Shown here one piece after another: positions 27,203 to 35,748 of a stretch of 64,000 bases of DNA. How positions within the stretch are numbered: position 1 is the stretch's first letter; every line of letters starts with the position of its first letter. This stretch comes from DASCNA01 sp036011305 (GTDB lineage Bacteria > Verrucomicrobiota > Lentisphaeria > Victivallales > GWF2-38-69), in contig DASCNA010000182.1 in assembly GCA_036011305.1 (NCBI GenBank), positions 1 to 64,000 on the forward strand, written 5' to 3'. The notes below the pieces were generated by a model that ran no database searches, was not told the origin of the DNA, and saw nothing but the letters and a program-made list of their open reading frames with translations. The translations under genes and the position numbers were made by a program.

Positions 27203-27452
27203 TTATTCGCTTAAAAAAATATAATCTACTGGTTCAAAATCATATAAATAGAGAATATTTGCTACACATATCGATCAAACATAATTGAGCCTTACAAAAT
27301 TCATCGTTCTGAATATCCAGTTCAATCTGGCGCGCCTGGAGTTCATCTAATAGGGCTTTTATATTTTTAGAAGGTATATCTTTGGAAGTTTCTTGATCTT
27401 TCAATATTAGTTCTTCAGCTTTTTTTCTCAAGTGATTTTTATTAGTGTTCAT
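27203..27452 (-). pseudogene. fragment of a PAS sensor kinase, frameshifted
   Basis: From ATG 27452 the frame encodes 70 residues ending in a TGA at 27240-27242. It includes LDELQARQIELDIQNDEFCKAQ, the helical linker that normally precedes a PAS domain in sensor kinases. The expected continuation (LYDFAPVGY..LSE in relatives) is found in the next frame as LYDFEPVDYIFLSE, ending in TAA at 27203-27205. A frameshift near 27243-27250 therefore broke the gene, and everything beyond is gone. It lies just upstream of the PocR kinase on the same strand. Confidence 0.72.
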
Positions 27453-27548
27453 ATTCTAAGCCCCTCTTAGATAGTTATGTAATTATAATACTTAATTGAT
27501 ATTATTCTTTCATAATTTTGAATAATTAGACAATCCCTCAACTTGCGA

Positions 27549-27574
27549 CAAGATAATTGACATTAATTATCTTG
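27549..27574. repeat. palindromic hairpin upstream of small gene 27704
   Basis: A perfect 10-base-pair inverted repeat, CAAGATAATT (27549-27558) and AATTATCTTG (27565-27574), with a 6-base loop. It lies in the 250-base gap between the divergent kinase fragment and the small gene at 27704. There is no T-tract, so an operator is as likely as a terminator. Confidence 0.5.
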
Positions 27575-27703
27575 CCCAACGCAATTATTTTATTATTAAT
27601 AACACCAGTGCAATAAAACTAAAGAACCTTATATAAATAACAGTATTAAAATGTGCAGGATATATTACATTATAATGATTGATAACAAGCATGAGGTAAC
27701 TAA

Positions 27704-27904
27704 ATGAACAAGGAATCATTAATTGAAGCTGGATATTTTTACCATAAAGGCGGTGACTTTTATGGAGAAAAAGACTTATATAGAAATAGAGGTATTTGGT
27801 TTAAACATAATTCATATAAAGAGGAATATATTGGTAAAACATGGGAAGAAGCTAAACTTGATTATAGCAAAAACAAAGTGTTTCGAAAACTTAAATCGGA
27901 TTAG
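27704..27904 (+). CDS. small protein, function unknown
   Basis: A 66-residue charged, Tyr- and Lys-rich protein (KGGDFYGEKDLYRNRGIWFK) with no signal peptide, cysteine motif or membrane helix. The start is supported by GAGGT about seven bases upstream and by a perfect TATAAT at 27671-27676, although no -35 box is evident. It resembles no family I know. It lies alone among signalling remnants in the tRNA-Asn island. Confidence 0.6.
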   Translation: MNKESLIEAGYFYHKGGDFYGEKDLYRNRGIWFKHNSYKEEYIGKTWEEAKLDYSKNKVFRKLKSD

Positions 27905-27949
27905 TTAAGGCCAAAACTGACATGAAATATACTATAAAGCATTAACTAT

Positions 27950-28279
27950 CTAGTTATTATCTTTCATTTTTTTTAAAATATCAAGAACTAAAACAAGTGA
28001 GTTATCTTTGACTTCATCAGTTATAACAGATTTAAAAAAATCACATTTATTACAGTTTTCATGTTTATCAGCAAAACTTCCCTGAGATTTGCCTCCACAA
28101 AAAGTTCCTGTTACAGCCCAACAACAACGTCCGCCATTTATACCTCCATGAATACCATTTGTCCTTATTTCTAAAGCCGAAGGACAGACACCGTATTCCT
28201 GTTCTTTATTACCGCCAGGTTCTCTTCCACACTTTTTAAATTCCCAACAGTTAAGTTTTTTTTTATTATCTGTATTCAT
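27950..28279 (-). CDS. two-CW domain Cys-rich protein
   Basis: A 109-residue protein with two Cys-Trp motifs and regularly placed cysteines: NCWEFKKCGREPGG (C11, C17), GVCPSA (C32), GRCCWAVTGTFCGG (C52, C53, C61) and ENCNKCDFF (C76, C79). This pattern matches proteins annotated as two-CW domain-containing, often found alone or fused to chemoreceptors and sensor kinases of anaerobes. The Cys spacing suggests metal or cluster binding, which I infer rather than see. It is close to the PocR kinase island. Confidence 0.8.
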   Translation of the reverse strand: MNTDNKKKLNCWEFKKCGREPGGNKEQEYGVCPSALEIRTNGIHGGINGGRCCWAVTGTFCGGKSQGSFADKHENCNKCDFFKSVITDEVKDNSLVLVLDILKKMKDNN

Positions 28280-28397
28280 AAAGTCATTAATTCTTACTTA
28301 GAATTTCTATTCTATAGTAATTATTTTATATATAAAATTTCAAATGTTCAACAACATTTCCAATTCTTCAAGTTAATAATATTTTGAGTAATAAAAA

Positions 28398-28496
28398 GAT
28401 CATATTCTTATTGTAGATGATACAGAGAATAATCGTATTTTAAAAAGTGTAAAACTTATGCTTTTTCATATATTTTTAAAAGATAAACAACAATAA
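28398..28496 (+). pseudogene. N-terminal stub of a response regulator receiver
   Basis: In one frame the bases read DHILIVDDTENNRILKSVKL, which is the first strand, acidic pair and first helix of a receiver domain. The frame then runs into unrelated sequence and a stop, overlapping the 3' end of the convergent membrane-protein gene. There is no start codon. It is a leftover of a deleted response regulator gene. Confidence 0.6.
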
Positions 28497-28890
28497 AAAT
28501 AACCCCAATAAAATGGGTCAAATCCCACATCACAACGTAGTTATATATATTTGAGTTAAATAAGTAAAATATGGATATGGGGTTATAGAATGTTAAAAAT
28601 AATAAGGAAATTAAGATTGAAACATAAAAAAAATGACTCTTTCTTTCTCTCCTGGCATTGAAAATAATTTTCTTAATTGAAAAATAAATTAAATGTACAA
28701 AGTAAAAAAATAAAACATAATCTATGATTAAGAAAACTACTCTTGATTCACAAGAAACAGGTAAATAATTATAATTTGAATAACTTAGCTCATCAAAGAA
28801 AATAATATGCGCAAAAGTTAAAAAGAGAAAACAAATTATGACTAATATACTTCCGAATAAGAAAAATAAATTATCTGTTTTGGCTTTCAT
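28456..28890 (-). CDS. small membrane protein with four helices
   Basis: A 144-residue protein with four predicted transmembrane helices (about 8-30, 50-70, 86-105 and 118-140), separated by short loops; NARRERKS after helix 2 is likely cytoplasmic. I recognise no family. The 3' end overlaps a receiver stub on the other strand, so the downstream border may be a deletion junction. Base composition is even more AT-rich than the flanks. Confidence 0.6.
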   Translation of the reverse strand: MKAKTDNLFFLFGSILVIICFLFLTFAHIIFFDELSYSNYNYLPVSCESRVVFLIIDYVLFFYFVHLIYFSIKKIIFNARRERKSHFFYVSILISLLFLTFYNPISIFYLFNSNIYNYVVMWDLTHFIGVIFIVVYLLKIYEKA

Positions 28891-29000
28891 ACTGAGTTAA
28901 TTATACTGACTCAACTTATAATTTCAATAAATAGCTATATCTATTATTATTTCCTGTAATCATATGGTACAGAATTTATCGAAGGATTGAATATTTACAT

Positions 29001-29040
29001 AGCAGAAGCCGGTCAGAAAGATATATACTCGGCCTCTGCT
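29001..29040. terminator. hairpin with T-tract at the end of the GH18 fragment
   Basis: Arms AGCAGAAGCCG (29001-29011) and CGGCCTCTGCT (29030-29040) pair with a single A-C mismatch. The T-run (29042-29048) is on the plus strand, so it would terminate rightward transcription best. It also sits just after the stop of the minus-strand GH18 fragment. Confidence 0.6.
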
Positions 29041-29046
29041 ATTTTT

Positions 29047-29748
29047 TTATGGTGTGTATGTTTTGAAAATATTTGTAAATGCCCAGTTGTCACTGATATC
29101 TTTTCCCATATACCAGAAACTCAGGAAATTAATATTCTTATTGCCATCTGCAAAATCCAGAAGAGAATCGGCATCTGAAGTATTAAACAATCCTCCTGTA
29201 TCGTCCTGGATAATCATCGGCGTAATACCTACTTCAGGCTTAAGTGATGTTGGTGTCCATTTTAATGCAGCTATATTTGCAATGGCACTGGAAACAGAGG
29301 ACTGTATTAAACTTCCAATATCACCTTTTACACCATAGTCCATAGCCATTAAATTGACTGTATAAATTTTTACATTATTTTTAATAGCATTCTCCAGTAT
29401 ATCTATTGCCGGAATATTACCTGACTGTACCACAGCTTTAAGATCAGGATAATCTTTCTGAAGTATTGCCAAAGCTTCGTTTCTTAGTGTATTTGCATCT
29501 GTATCATTTACTGCATATCCCTCTACATCAAAGTCAAACCACATGGGATATACACCTTCTTGATTATAAGCCTTTACGATATTTTCATATAACTCTGCCA
29601 GCTTTTGAGCAGAATAACCGGCTGAATTTGCCCGTTGGGCCAGTGTGGCATTGTACTCACTTTTGCATGCAGTAGCTCCACCGAATGAGAAAATAACGTT
29701 TCCATCATAATACCTTATCCCATGTTCTTCAGGTTTTTGCTTAAAAAT
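29047..29748 (-). pseudogene. GH18 chitinase-like enzyme lacking its N-terminus
   Basis: The frame is open from just after a TAG at 29749-29751 to the stop at 29047, 233 codons. It has the later strands of a GH18 barrel: VIFSFGGAT (strand 3), FDFDVEG with the catalytic Glu (strand 4), NLMAMDYG (strand 6) and FLSFWYMGKD (strand 8). Strands 1-2, a start codon and a signal peptide are missing; the first ATG falls inside the active-site strand. The open frame begins five bases after the stop of the GH106-like gene. It is probably a truncated gene, possibly expressed only as a dead product. Confidence 0.75.
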
Positions 29749-29753
29749 CTACA

Positions 29754-31589
29754 TTAATTAATTCTAGGTATTTTGGGAAGAAAATTATTATTTATTTCTA
29801 CAACTTCTCCGAATCTACTTACTTTCAGGCAAACCGATTTATATGGTTCAAAAATAAGATCATATGAATATATTTTATTAAAAAAATATATTTTTATATC
29901 TTTTTTAACTACATCCCTGCAATAAGATTGTCCGTAAGATATAGGATATTTCAATTCCTTTGTTTTAGGGTTAGCAAAGAAAATAAAAGCATCATTATTT
30001 GTATGACGTATCCAGAATTCAGGTATGTCGTTACCTGTGATAACAGGTTTTGAATAAATCATACCATGTACTTTTGTATATTTATAAAGTTCATTTAACA
30101 ATTTCTTATATTTATCAGTTTTTATTTTCCCAGGTTGTTTAGGGACTTTTTTTAAACAAATCTTTAGCCCTTTTTCTGCCAGTCTCAGGATTTCCTTAAG
30201 AGAACTTTCATCAAGCCATTCTACATCAATATAGAGCTCATTGTATTCAACATTTTTACAAATAAGTTTTCCGGATACAACATCACACTCAGTAAGTAAC
30301 TCCATGCTTATCCAGAGAGGATGATACCCCTGAAGCTCTTCAGGAAAACGCTGATATTGTAATTCCCAATAATAAAATGCACTAGGCCGTTCAATTTTTT
30401 TAGGTAAACGATTTTTCATCCAATTGTCTTCCAATGGCAAGTATACAGCAATATTTGTATATGTTGCACCATGAGACATTATTTCAGAAATATCAGACAT
30501 ATATTTATTGAAGTCAGGAAGTTCATCTGCAAAACCACTATCAGGTCCAACATGTACTGTGGCATAAAATTCGTTATGTTCTCCTTCAGGATTAAAAGGC
30601 ATACCATGCCAGAATATTAGATTAGTTCCGTTTGCAAACATTGCATCGGCCAACAATTTTAGATCTGCAATCTGTTCTTCCTTAATATATGGTGCTTTAG
30701 CCGGATGTGGCAGCCATCCATATGTACAGGTAAAAGTTTCTGAAGATACAATATCAGAATTGCTTATTACAGCTGCAGATGCAGCGAAAGATGAAAAATG
30801 CGGATCAAAAAGGATAGATTCTGTTTCCGGAACATTTGCTGATACATAAGCAGCAAGAAGATCTGTAGGTGCACCATGGCACTGCACTCTAGAAAATGAT
30901 CCTATATCATTACAGTATTCAGTATATGGAATAAAAAATTCATTTAAAATAAATTTAGATAAAAGTTTGCGATAGTCATATCTCACATCTATGTTTTTAT
31001 CAATATCTGTTTTATATTCTTCTAAATCATAGGCAAATATTTTTTTAAATTTTTCATCAAATCCATCTGTCCATAAATTGTCGGTAAGAACTTCCCATGA
31101 ATCGCTGAAAATCCCTGAAGTATATCCTTCTTTTAATGCTGGTTTCAATGCAGAAGATATTTTGTCAAAATATCTTTTGAGAGCTTCTTTATCCATATGA
31201 TTCAATATATATCCCGGACCATTCTCTCTGATATCCCAGGCCCTGTCCAAACGTTGTTCAGATAATCCTGAAAAAGTTTTTGATGCATCTTTCTCTGAAA
31301 CAATAGAGCCTCCAAAAGGCCATACTGTTCCCAAAGTAAAATCCAGATGTAAATCAAATTCATTTGCCTTTTTTTTGGTATAGAGAATTAATTTGCTCCA
31401 ATCTTCAGACAGCCATTTTACTCCTGACTTTTTTTCAGGTACAGGGTAAATAAAAGAAATTTCAGCTCCGCCAAAATTGTTGTCTTTCATCCATTTAAGT
31501 TGACGCTCAATCTCTTTTTCTTCTATCGGGCACGAAAACCACCACCATCTAGTCATCGGTTTTCTTGTTCTATAATAATTATTCTTCAT
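29754..31589 (-). CDS. GH106-like glycoside hydrolase, cytoplasmic
   Basis: A 611-residue protein. The N-terminal KPMTRWWWFSCPI, followed by KEIERQLKWMKDNNFGGAEI, matches the start of the GH106 (alpha-L-rhamnosidase) type barrel, and TLGTVWPFGGSIVSEKDAS, FSDSWEVL and FWHGMPFNPEGEHNEF fit the same group. It is shorter than secreted GH106 enzymes and has no signal peptide, suggesting action on imported oligosaccharides. The start has GGAG seven bases upstream. A 40-codon frame sits directly ahead of it. The exact glycoside is unknown. Confidence 0.7.
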   Translation of the reverse strand: MKNNYYRTRKPMTRWWWFSCPIEEKEIERQLKWMKDNNFGGAEISFIYPVPEKKSGVKWLSEDWSKLILYTKKKANEFDLHLDFTLGTVWPFGGSIVSEKDASKTFSGLSEQRLDRAWDIRENGPGYILNHMDKEALKRYFDKISSALKPALKEGYTSGIFSDSWEVLTDNLWTDGFDEKFKKIFAYDLEEYKTDIDKNIDVRYDYRKLLSKFILNEFFIPYTEYCNDIGSFSRVQCHGAPTDLLAAYVSANVPETESILFDPHFSSFAASAAVISNSDIVSSETFTCTYGWLPHPAKAPYIKEEQIADLKLLADAMFANGTNLIFWHGMPFNPEGEHNEFYATVHVGPDSGFADELPDFNKYMSDISEIMSHGATYTNIAVYLPLEDNWMKNRLPKKIERPSAFYYWELQYQRFPEELQGYHPLWISMELLTECDVVSGKLICKNVEYNELYIDVEWLDESSLKEILRLAEKGLKICLKKVPKQPGKIKTDKYKKLLNELYKYTKVHGMIYSKPVITGNDIPEFWIRHTNNDAFIFFANPKTKELKYPISYGQSYCRDVVKKDIKIYFFNKIYSYDLIFEPYKSVCLKVSRFGEVVEINNNFLPKIPRIN

Positions 31590-31601
31590 AATAAACTCCT
31601 A

Positions 31602-31724
31602 TTAAATATTTACAGCAGCGAGCCTCGAGCCTAATAAAAATGAAAAAAAAGTAAACACCCATGCTCTGTCGATTTTTCTTACTTCACTGTTAGATTGCTG
31701 ATTTGGCAAGTTTTTCTCTTTCAT
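31602..31724 (-). CDS. possible 40-residue peptide or transporter stub
   Basis: A 41-codon frame ends 12 bases before the GH106-like start. Its product has a charged head and a hydrophobic tail, DRAWVFTFFSFLLGSRLAAV, like the first helix of a transporter. The ribosome site is poor. It may be a small membrane peptide or the stump of a deleted sugar transporter gene. The rest of the 360-base gap to 31949 shows nothing else. Confidence 0.3.
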   Translation of the reverse strand: MKEKNLPNQQSNSEVRKIDRAWVFTFFSFLLGSRLAAVNI

Positions 31725-31949
31725 TTAAAATCACAATATAAAAATTGATAATGATATTAATGATTAAACATTATATAATTTTGAGTATAATTTGTCAATT
31801 GATTAGTCATTTAATAACTTTTTCTTCATCCCTGCACGATACTTTAGTAGCATTACTTGTAGTTGTTTTGGATTTATTAGTTTTTTGCCACTTTGCTGTA
31901 TAATAATAATAGATATAATTATTCTGTATATAGAATAGGATAAATTTGT

Positions 31950-32132
31950 ATGACATTTAACTCTGAGGTTGTAAAAAAAGTAAATTTACCTTCAATATTA
32001 TTATTGATTATGATATTCTTGTTTATTTCATCGTGTAACGGCAGAATGTTAAGAAGATCACCGCCTGCCTTCATAGCAAGAGAAGGATATAATGAATTTA
32101 AAGCTCATAAACAGAATAATATAGATCAATAG
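31950..32132 (+). CDS. small putative lipoprotein
   Basis: A 60-residue protein with a hydrophobic stretch (PSILLLIMIFLFISSC) ending in a lipobox-like ISSC, then a short basic tail. An alternative reading is a single-helix membrane peptide. It lies 10 bases upstream of the exported protein gene at 32143 on the same strand, suggesting one operon. No family recognised. Confidence 0.55.
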   Translation: MTFNSEVVKKVNLPSILLLIMIFLFISSCNGRMLRRSPPAFIAREGYNEFKAHKQNNIDQ

Positions 32133-32142
32133 AGGAGTTACT

Positions 32143-32685
32143 ATGATTAAACCGACTCTAATAATATCAATATTATTATTGTATTTTACATGTATCGCCG
32201 ATTCTAATGATACAGCGAAAATATATAAAAGATCAATTGAAGGAATTAATTATGCTTTAAAGAATTTTGGAGAATTAATAACCGATGATAATGGTGAAGA
32301 GTTTGAAGCATATAATTATAGAGTATCAAAGTGTACAAGTTCTTTCATAGTGATATCCAGAAATATTACTGATGAGAATATGAGAAAAGAGGGAACTCTC
32401 TCTGACAATGAAGATTATACCATTCACTATTCTGAAGTTGATACTGCCAGAATCAAGGTAAGGATAATTGATAATATAAACGGTGCTGATATAATTGCCG
32501 GCAAAAATCAAGTAACTATTCCAGGTAAAAGTGAAAACTGCTTTGAAATAAAAAGAAAAAATAGAAATCCAAAAATTGAAAAAGTCAAAGATATTTCATT
32601 AAACTTTACTGATAATATGATAGCCAAGAATTTTTCTAAAAGATTTAAAAATTTTGTTAAATATGTCAATGGTAAATCATATTGA
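32143..32685 (+). CDS. exported protein of unknown function
   Basis: A 180-residue protein with an N-terminal signal peptide (TLIISILLLYFTCIADS). The mature part is charged, with two internal cysteines (SKCTSS and ENCFEIK) that could form a disulfide. The start has a strong AGAGGAG ribosome site. It follows the small lipoprotein gene. I recognise no domain; a beta-rich fold seems likely from the alternating pattern. Confidence 0.65.
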   Translation: MIKPTLIISILLLYFTCIADSNDTAKIYKRSIEGINYALKNFGELITDDNGEEFEAYNYRVSKCTSSFIVISRNITDENMRKEGTLSDNEDYTIHYSEVDTARIKVRIIDNINGADIIAGKNQVTIPGKSENCFEIKRKNRNPKIEKVKDISLNFTDNMIAKNFSKRFKNFVKYVNGKSY

Positions 32686-32715
32686 ATTAGTCATATAAAA
32701 GGTGTTAATGTATTA

Positions 32716-33915
32716 TCAATTAGCATGCTTAGGTACAGTAATCCTGATTTTAAAACTCAAAACAACTAATATAATAAAACTTAAAATTGATAATATAAAA
32801 TAAAATAATGAGAGCAGCAGCTGACTATACATAAATATAGCAATCAATCCTGTAATGCCTGTCCAAATTAAAACACAAATACTCCCCTGTATTGCAGCTG
32901 CTAATCCTGTGTTAAATGGAAAAAGCGGTAATGTTAAAGTCATTCCATTCACATAAAGTAATCCACATGAAAAACTTAATAAAAGAGTAATACCCAAACT
33001 CAATAACATATTATCAATACCTAATATGGATAGTATAATAAATACAGAGCTGCAGATTGCTGCAGCAAATACGCTTATATATAGTACAAGAACAGGTTCA
33101 ATATAGTGCAGAAGTATTTTATTTATAAAAGTTGCCAGCATATATACACATCCGATAATAAGAGTTACAGTTCCGTATTGATATGCTGTTAAATGAAAAA
33201 TTTTCTGAAAGAGAAATGGCCCCAAAACATTGAATACAATAATAAATCCCCACGAGCATGTCATCACAATAGTGATCCATAAGAACTGTTTATTTGATAA
33301 TATACTCCTGATGTCATTAATAAGAGTTTTCAAAGAGAGATGTTCTCTTTTATTTTTCAAAGTTTCTGGCAGTAAAAATCCAATCAATAACGTTATAATC
33401 AAAATATATATCAGCAAAACAACAAATATAATCTGCCACTCATAGTATTTTAAAATTAACCCCCCGAAATAGGGTGCCAGTATGGGAATTGCCGAATAGC
33501 TGATATTATAAATCACAAATGCAGTTACCAGAGTTTTTCCCTTTAATGTATCAATAAGGACAGGTGAAGCCAGCCTGGTTGCCCCAAGACCAACCCCCTG
33601 TAGAATTCTGCCAAATAAAAACCAGTGTATATCGGTTGAAACTAAACTCATTATTGTACCGGCAGAACATATCAATACACCGGAAAGCAGCAGTTTTTTA
33701 CGCCCATAGACATCTGACAGTATTCCATAAAAAAAGAATGACACACCACTTCCTAGGAGGTATAAAGTCATTGATAGCTGAACGTAAGAGGAACTAACTC
33801 TGAAATAATCTGAAATTACCGGAAGGCCGGGAAGATATATATCAATAAATGTCTGATACCCTAAGCCTGTCAGAATTATTATTATTACGATAAGTTTTTT
33901 ATTATACCTGATCAT
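32716..33915 (-). CDS. MFS transporter, Bcr/CflA type (copy 2)
   Basis: A 12-helix drug-export type MFS protein, about 399 residues from the preferred start at 33915; an ATG seven codons earlier (33936) is also possible. I chose 33915 because it matches the N-terminus of the copy at 3691-4890 (MIRYNKKLI against MIKYNKKLI). The two are alike along their full length, e.g. both have ILQGVGLGA and SPVLIDTLKGKTLVTAFV. The upstream minus-strand gene is an XRE-PAS regulator, absent at copy 1, so this copy may be under separate control. Confidence 0.87.
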   Translation of the reverse strand: MIRYNKKLIVIIIILTGLGYQTFIDIYLPGLPVISDYFRVSSSYVQLSMTLYLLGSGVSFFFYGILSDVYGRKKLLLSGVLICSAGTIMSLVSTDIHWFLFGRILQGVGLGATRLASPVLIDTLKGKTLVTAFVIYNISYSAIPILAPYFGGLILKYYEWQIIFVVLLIYILIITLLIGFLLPETLKNKREHLSLKTLINDIRSILSNKQFLWITIVMTCSWGFIIVFNVLGPFLFQKIFHLTAYQYGTVTLIIGCVYMLATFINKILLHYIEPVLVLYISVFAAAICSSVFIILSILGIDNMLLSLGITLLLSFSCGLLYVNGMTLTLPLFPFNTGLAAAIQGSICVLIWTGITGLIAIFMYSQLLLSLFYFILSILSFIILVVLSFKIRITVPKHAN

Positions 33916-33999
33916 AACACTGCCGTTCTTAAACATGTAATGTTTTTAATAATTTTATCACATATAAATTAGAAAAAATCATCAGGTATACTGAAAAAT

Positions 34000-34752
34000 T
34001 TATATGAATTGTGCTTTATTGGGATAGCAGTGTATAAAACTAATGTCTTTTATACATGACACTATTTCAGAAACTTCATTTTTTGAGTTAAAAACAGGGG
34101 ATATTGAAAGTACACCAAGTTTGTTTTTTGCTCCAGGAATTTTAATTTTGCGATCTTTTATGTAATTTCCTGAATTAAATACCTTGTTTTCCAAATTAAC
34201 AATTTCTTCAATTTCTTCTCTGCCAAAAAGATCTATGAATTTATTTCCAACGATGTCATCATTTTGAGAGCAGTAATTCAGAAAACTGCTGTTAATTCTC
34301 TGTATTACTCTATTTTTATTTTTTACATAAACTATTAAATCTAAAGCATCTATCAATGTCAGATATTTTGCCGCTAGCTCTCTATTTCTCTGATTTTCAT
34401 TTAGAATATTCTTAATATTGTCATTTAATATTTTTAAGGGACCAACACTCACTGCAGGTACGTCACCAAATTCTTCTATTATCTTTTCCAGTAAAAAGAC
34501 AGCAGAAACAATTTTTTGAGTATTATTAACATTTTTACCTGATTTGCATCTATCATTCAGGTCAGAAATTTCTGAAACAGAAGTTTCCAGCATATGAGCC
34601 AAGGCTATAATTTCCGCTCGACTGGGGATCGACCTTTCATGGAGCCAGTTAGTTATTGTATTTCGGGTTCTGCCCATATATTCGGCTATTGAGTTAACAG
34701 TAATATGTTTTGACTTTCTTATTTCGTTAATTTTGTCTATATATAATTTCAT
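34000..34752 (-). CDS. XRE-family HTH regulator with PAS domain
   Basis: A 250-residue protein. Residues 5-62 form a lambda-repressor-like HTH (ITVNSIAEYMGRTRNTITNW), and residues 125-245 a PAS domain (LIDALDLIVYVKNKNRVIQR, then SPVFNSKNEVSEIVSCIKDI). It probably senses a small molecule or redox state and controls transcription. It is 84 bases upstream of the copy-2 efflux gene on the same strand; regulation of that pump is a reasonable inference. The upstream gap to 35289 carries its promoter, not identified. Confidence 0.8.
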   Translation of the reverse strand: MKLYIDKINEIRKSKHITVNSIAEYMGRTRNTITNWLHERSIPSRAEIIALAHMLETSVSEISDLNDRCKSGKNVNNTQKIVSAVFLLEKIIEEFGDVPAVSVGPLKILNDNIKNILNENQRNRELAAKYLTLIDALDLIVYVKNKNRVIQRINSSFLNYCSQNDDIVGNKFIDLFGREEIEEIVNLENKVFNSGNYIKDRKIKIPGAKNKLGVLSISPVFNSKNEVSEIVSCIKDISFIHCYPNKAQFI

Positions 34753-34960
34753 TATTAAACCATTTTTGTAAATAATTTTGAGTTAAAATAAATTTTGCAC
34801 CTAATGATAAATTAGTTATGCAGGGTAGCTTTATACGAAAATAGTAAGCATTGGATGGGATATATATAGGTACCTTATTTATGTATCTGAATGATATCAA
34901 TGAATATCTCTTACAAATCTAAACTATTTCAATTGCTGCTAATGAAACTATAATTTGCCC

Positions 34961-35070
34961 AGGAGGTTTTAGAGGAGAATAGTATGAATCTGCCAAAAAA
35001 TTGTTTTTTTTCATATTTTAAACCTCCTTTCCAGGCCTTTCTTTCTTCTTATTTTAATAGGGAAGCCTAA
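34961..35070 (+). other. short reading frame with strong ribosome site inside a hairpin
   Basis: In the 537-base gap 34753-35289 a 28-codon frame (ATG 34984, stop 35068-35070; MNLPKNCFFSYF...) is preceded by AGAGGAG. An upstream AGGAGGTTT (34961-34969) can pair with AAACCTCCT (35020-35028) inside the frame. The layout could be a leader peptide, a structured RNA or coincidence. The rest of the gap shows only AT-rich sequence. Confidence 0.3.
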
Positions 35071-35289
35071 TTAATTTAATTACAAGTTGTTGAATATAAC
35101 TGTGACAAAAAATTTTACAACAACATTAAGTTAAAAATAATTTAATATTATTTTTATGTGAAAATTAATTATTTGAGTGATATTTAACACAGATTGCATC
35201 ATGCAGTATATTTTTTTATACAAATTCAAATAACTGTTTTTATTTCTTCCTGCCGGGAATAACTAGTATTTTAAACAAAGGAGAAATAT

Positions 35290-35748
35290 ATGAAATTTAA
35301 GGCTTTAATTCTAGTTTTTATTGCAGGTATGATTAGTACAACACAGTTATTAGCACAGCCGATAACTGCAAATATGGAATCATCAATTGAAGGTCAAATG
35401 ACATATGAAGTCCCATTAGGTGCTCATGTTAAAAAAGGACAACTGGTTGAAGAAATTGATCCTACTGAATACAAGGAACAGTTATTGATAGATGCAGCTA
35501 ATTACGAAGACCAAAAAGGTTTATTTAAGTCTGACAAAAAGCTGGTTAAAGTTACTGTGCCATTTTCTATTTATTGTCATGATAAATATGTTTTCCTTGA
35601 AGCATTGCATCAATATAAAAAAGATAAAGAAGTTTTAAAGCACTGTAAAATTTATGCTCCTTTTGATGGAGTAGTTACACAGATAAATGTATACCCTGGC
35701 AGTGGTATAGGTGACGGACAGACTATAATGGTAATTACAAAAACATGA
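35290..35748 (+). CDS. miniature HlyD/membrane-fusion-like periplasmic protein
   Basis: A 152-residue protein with a signal peptide (cleavage likely after QLLA) and an ATG preceded by AAAGGAG. The mature part contains both halves of a lipoyl-like barrel-sandwich domain: PLGAHVKKGQLVEEIDPTEY (first half) and KIYAPFDGVVTQINVYPGSG (second half), joined by a short segment instead of a long coiled hairpin. The beta-barrel and membrane-proximal domains of efflux adaptors are missing, as is an inner-membrane anchor. It could be a stand-alone periplasmic carrier or a regulator of an efflux system. Its partner is not obvious. Confidence 0.68.
   Translation: MKFKALILVFIAGMISTTQLLAQPITANMESSIEGQMTYEVPLGAHVKKGQLVEEIDPTEYKEQLLIDAANYEDQKGLFKSDKKLVKVTVPFSIYCHDKYVFLEALHQYKKDKEVLKHCKIYAPFDGVVTQINVYPGSGIGDGQTIMVITKT

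Noticed and set aside
28987..29338. Plus-strand frames opposite the GH18 fragment
   Set aside because: They overlap clear GH18 coding sequence in the other direction and have no family signature.
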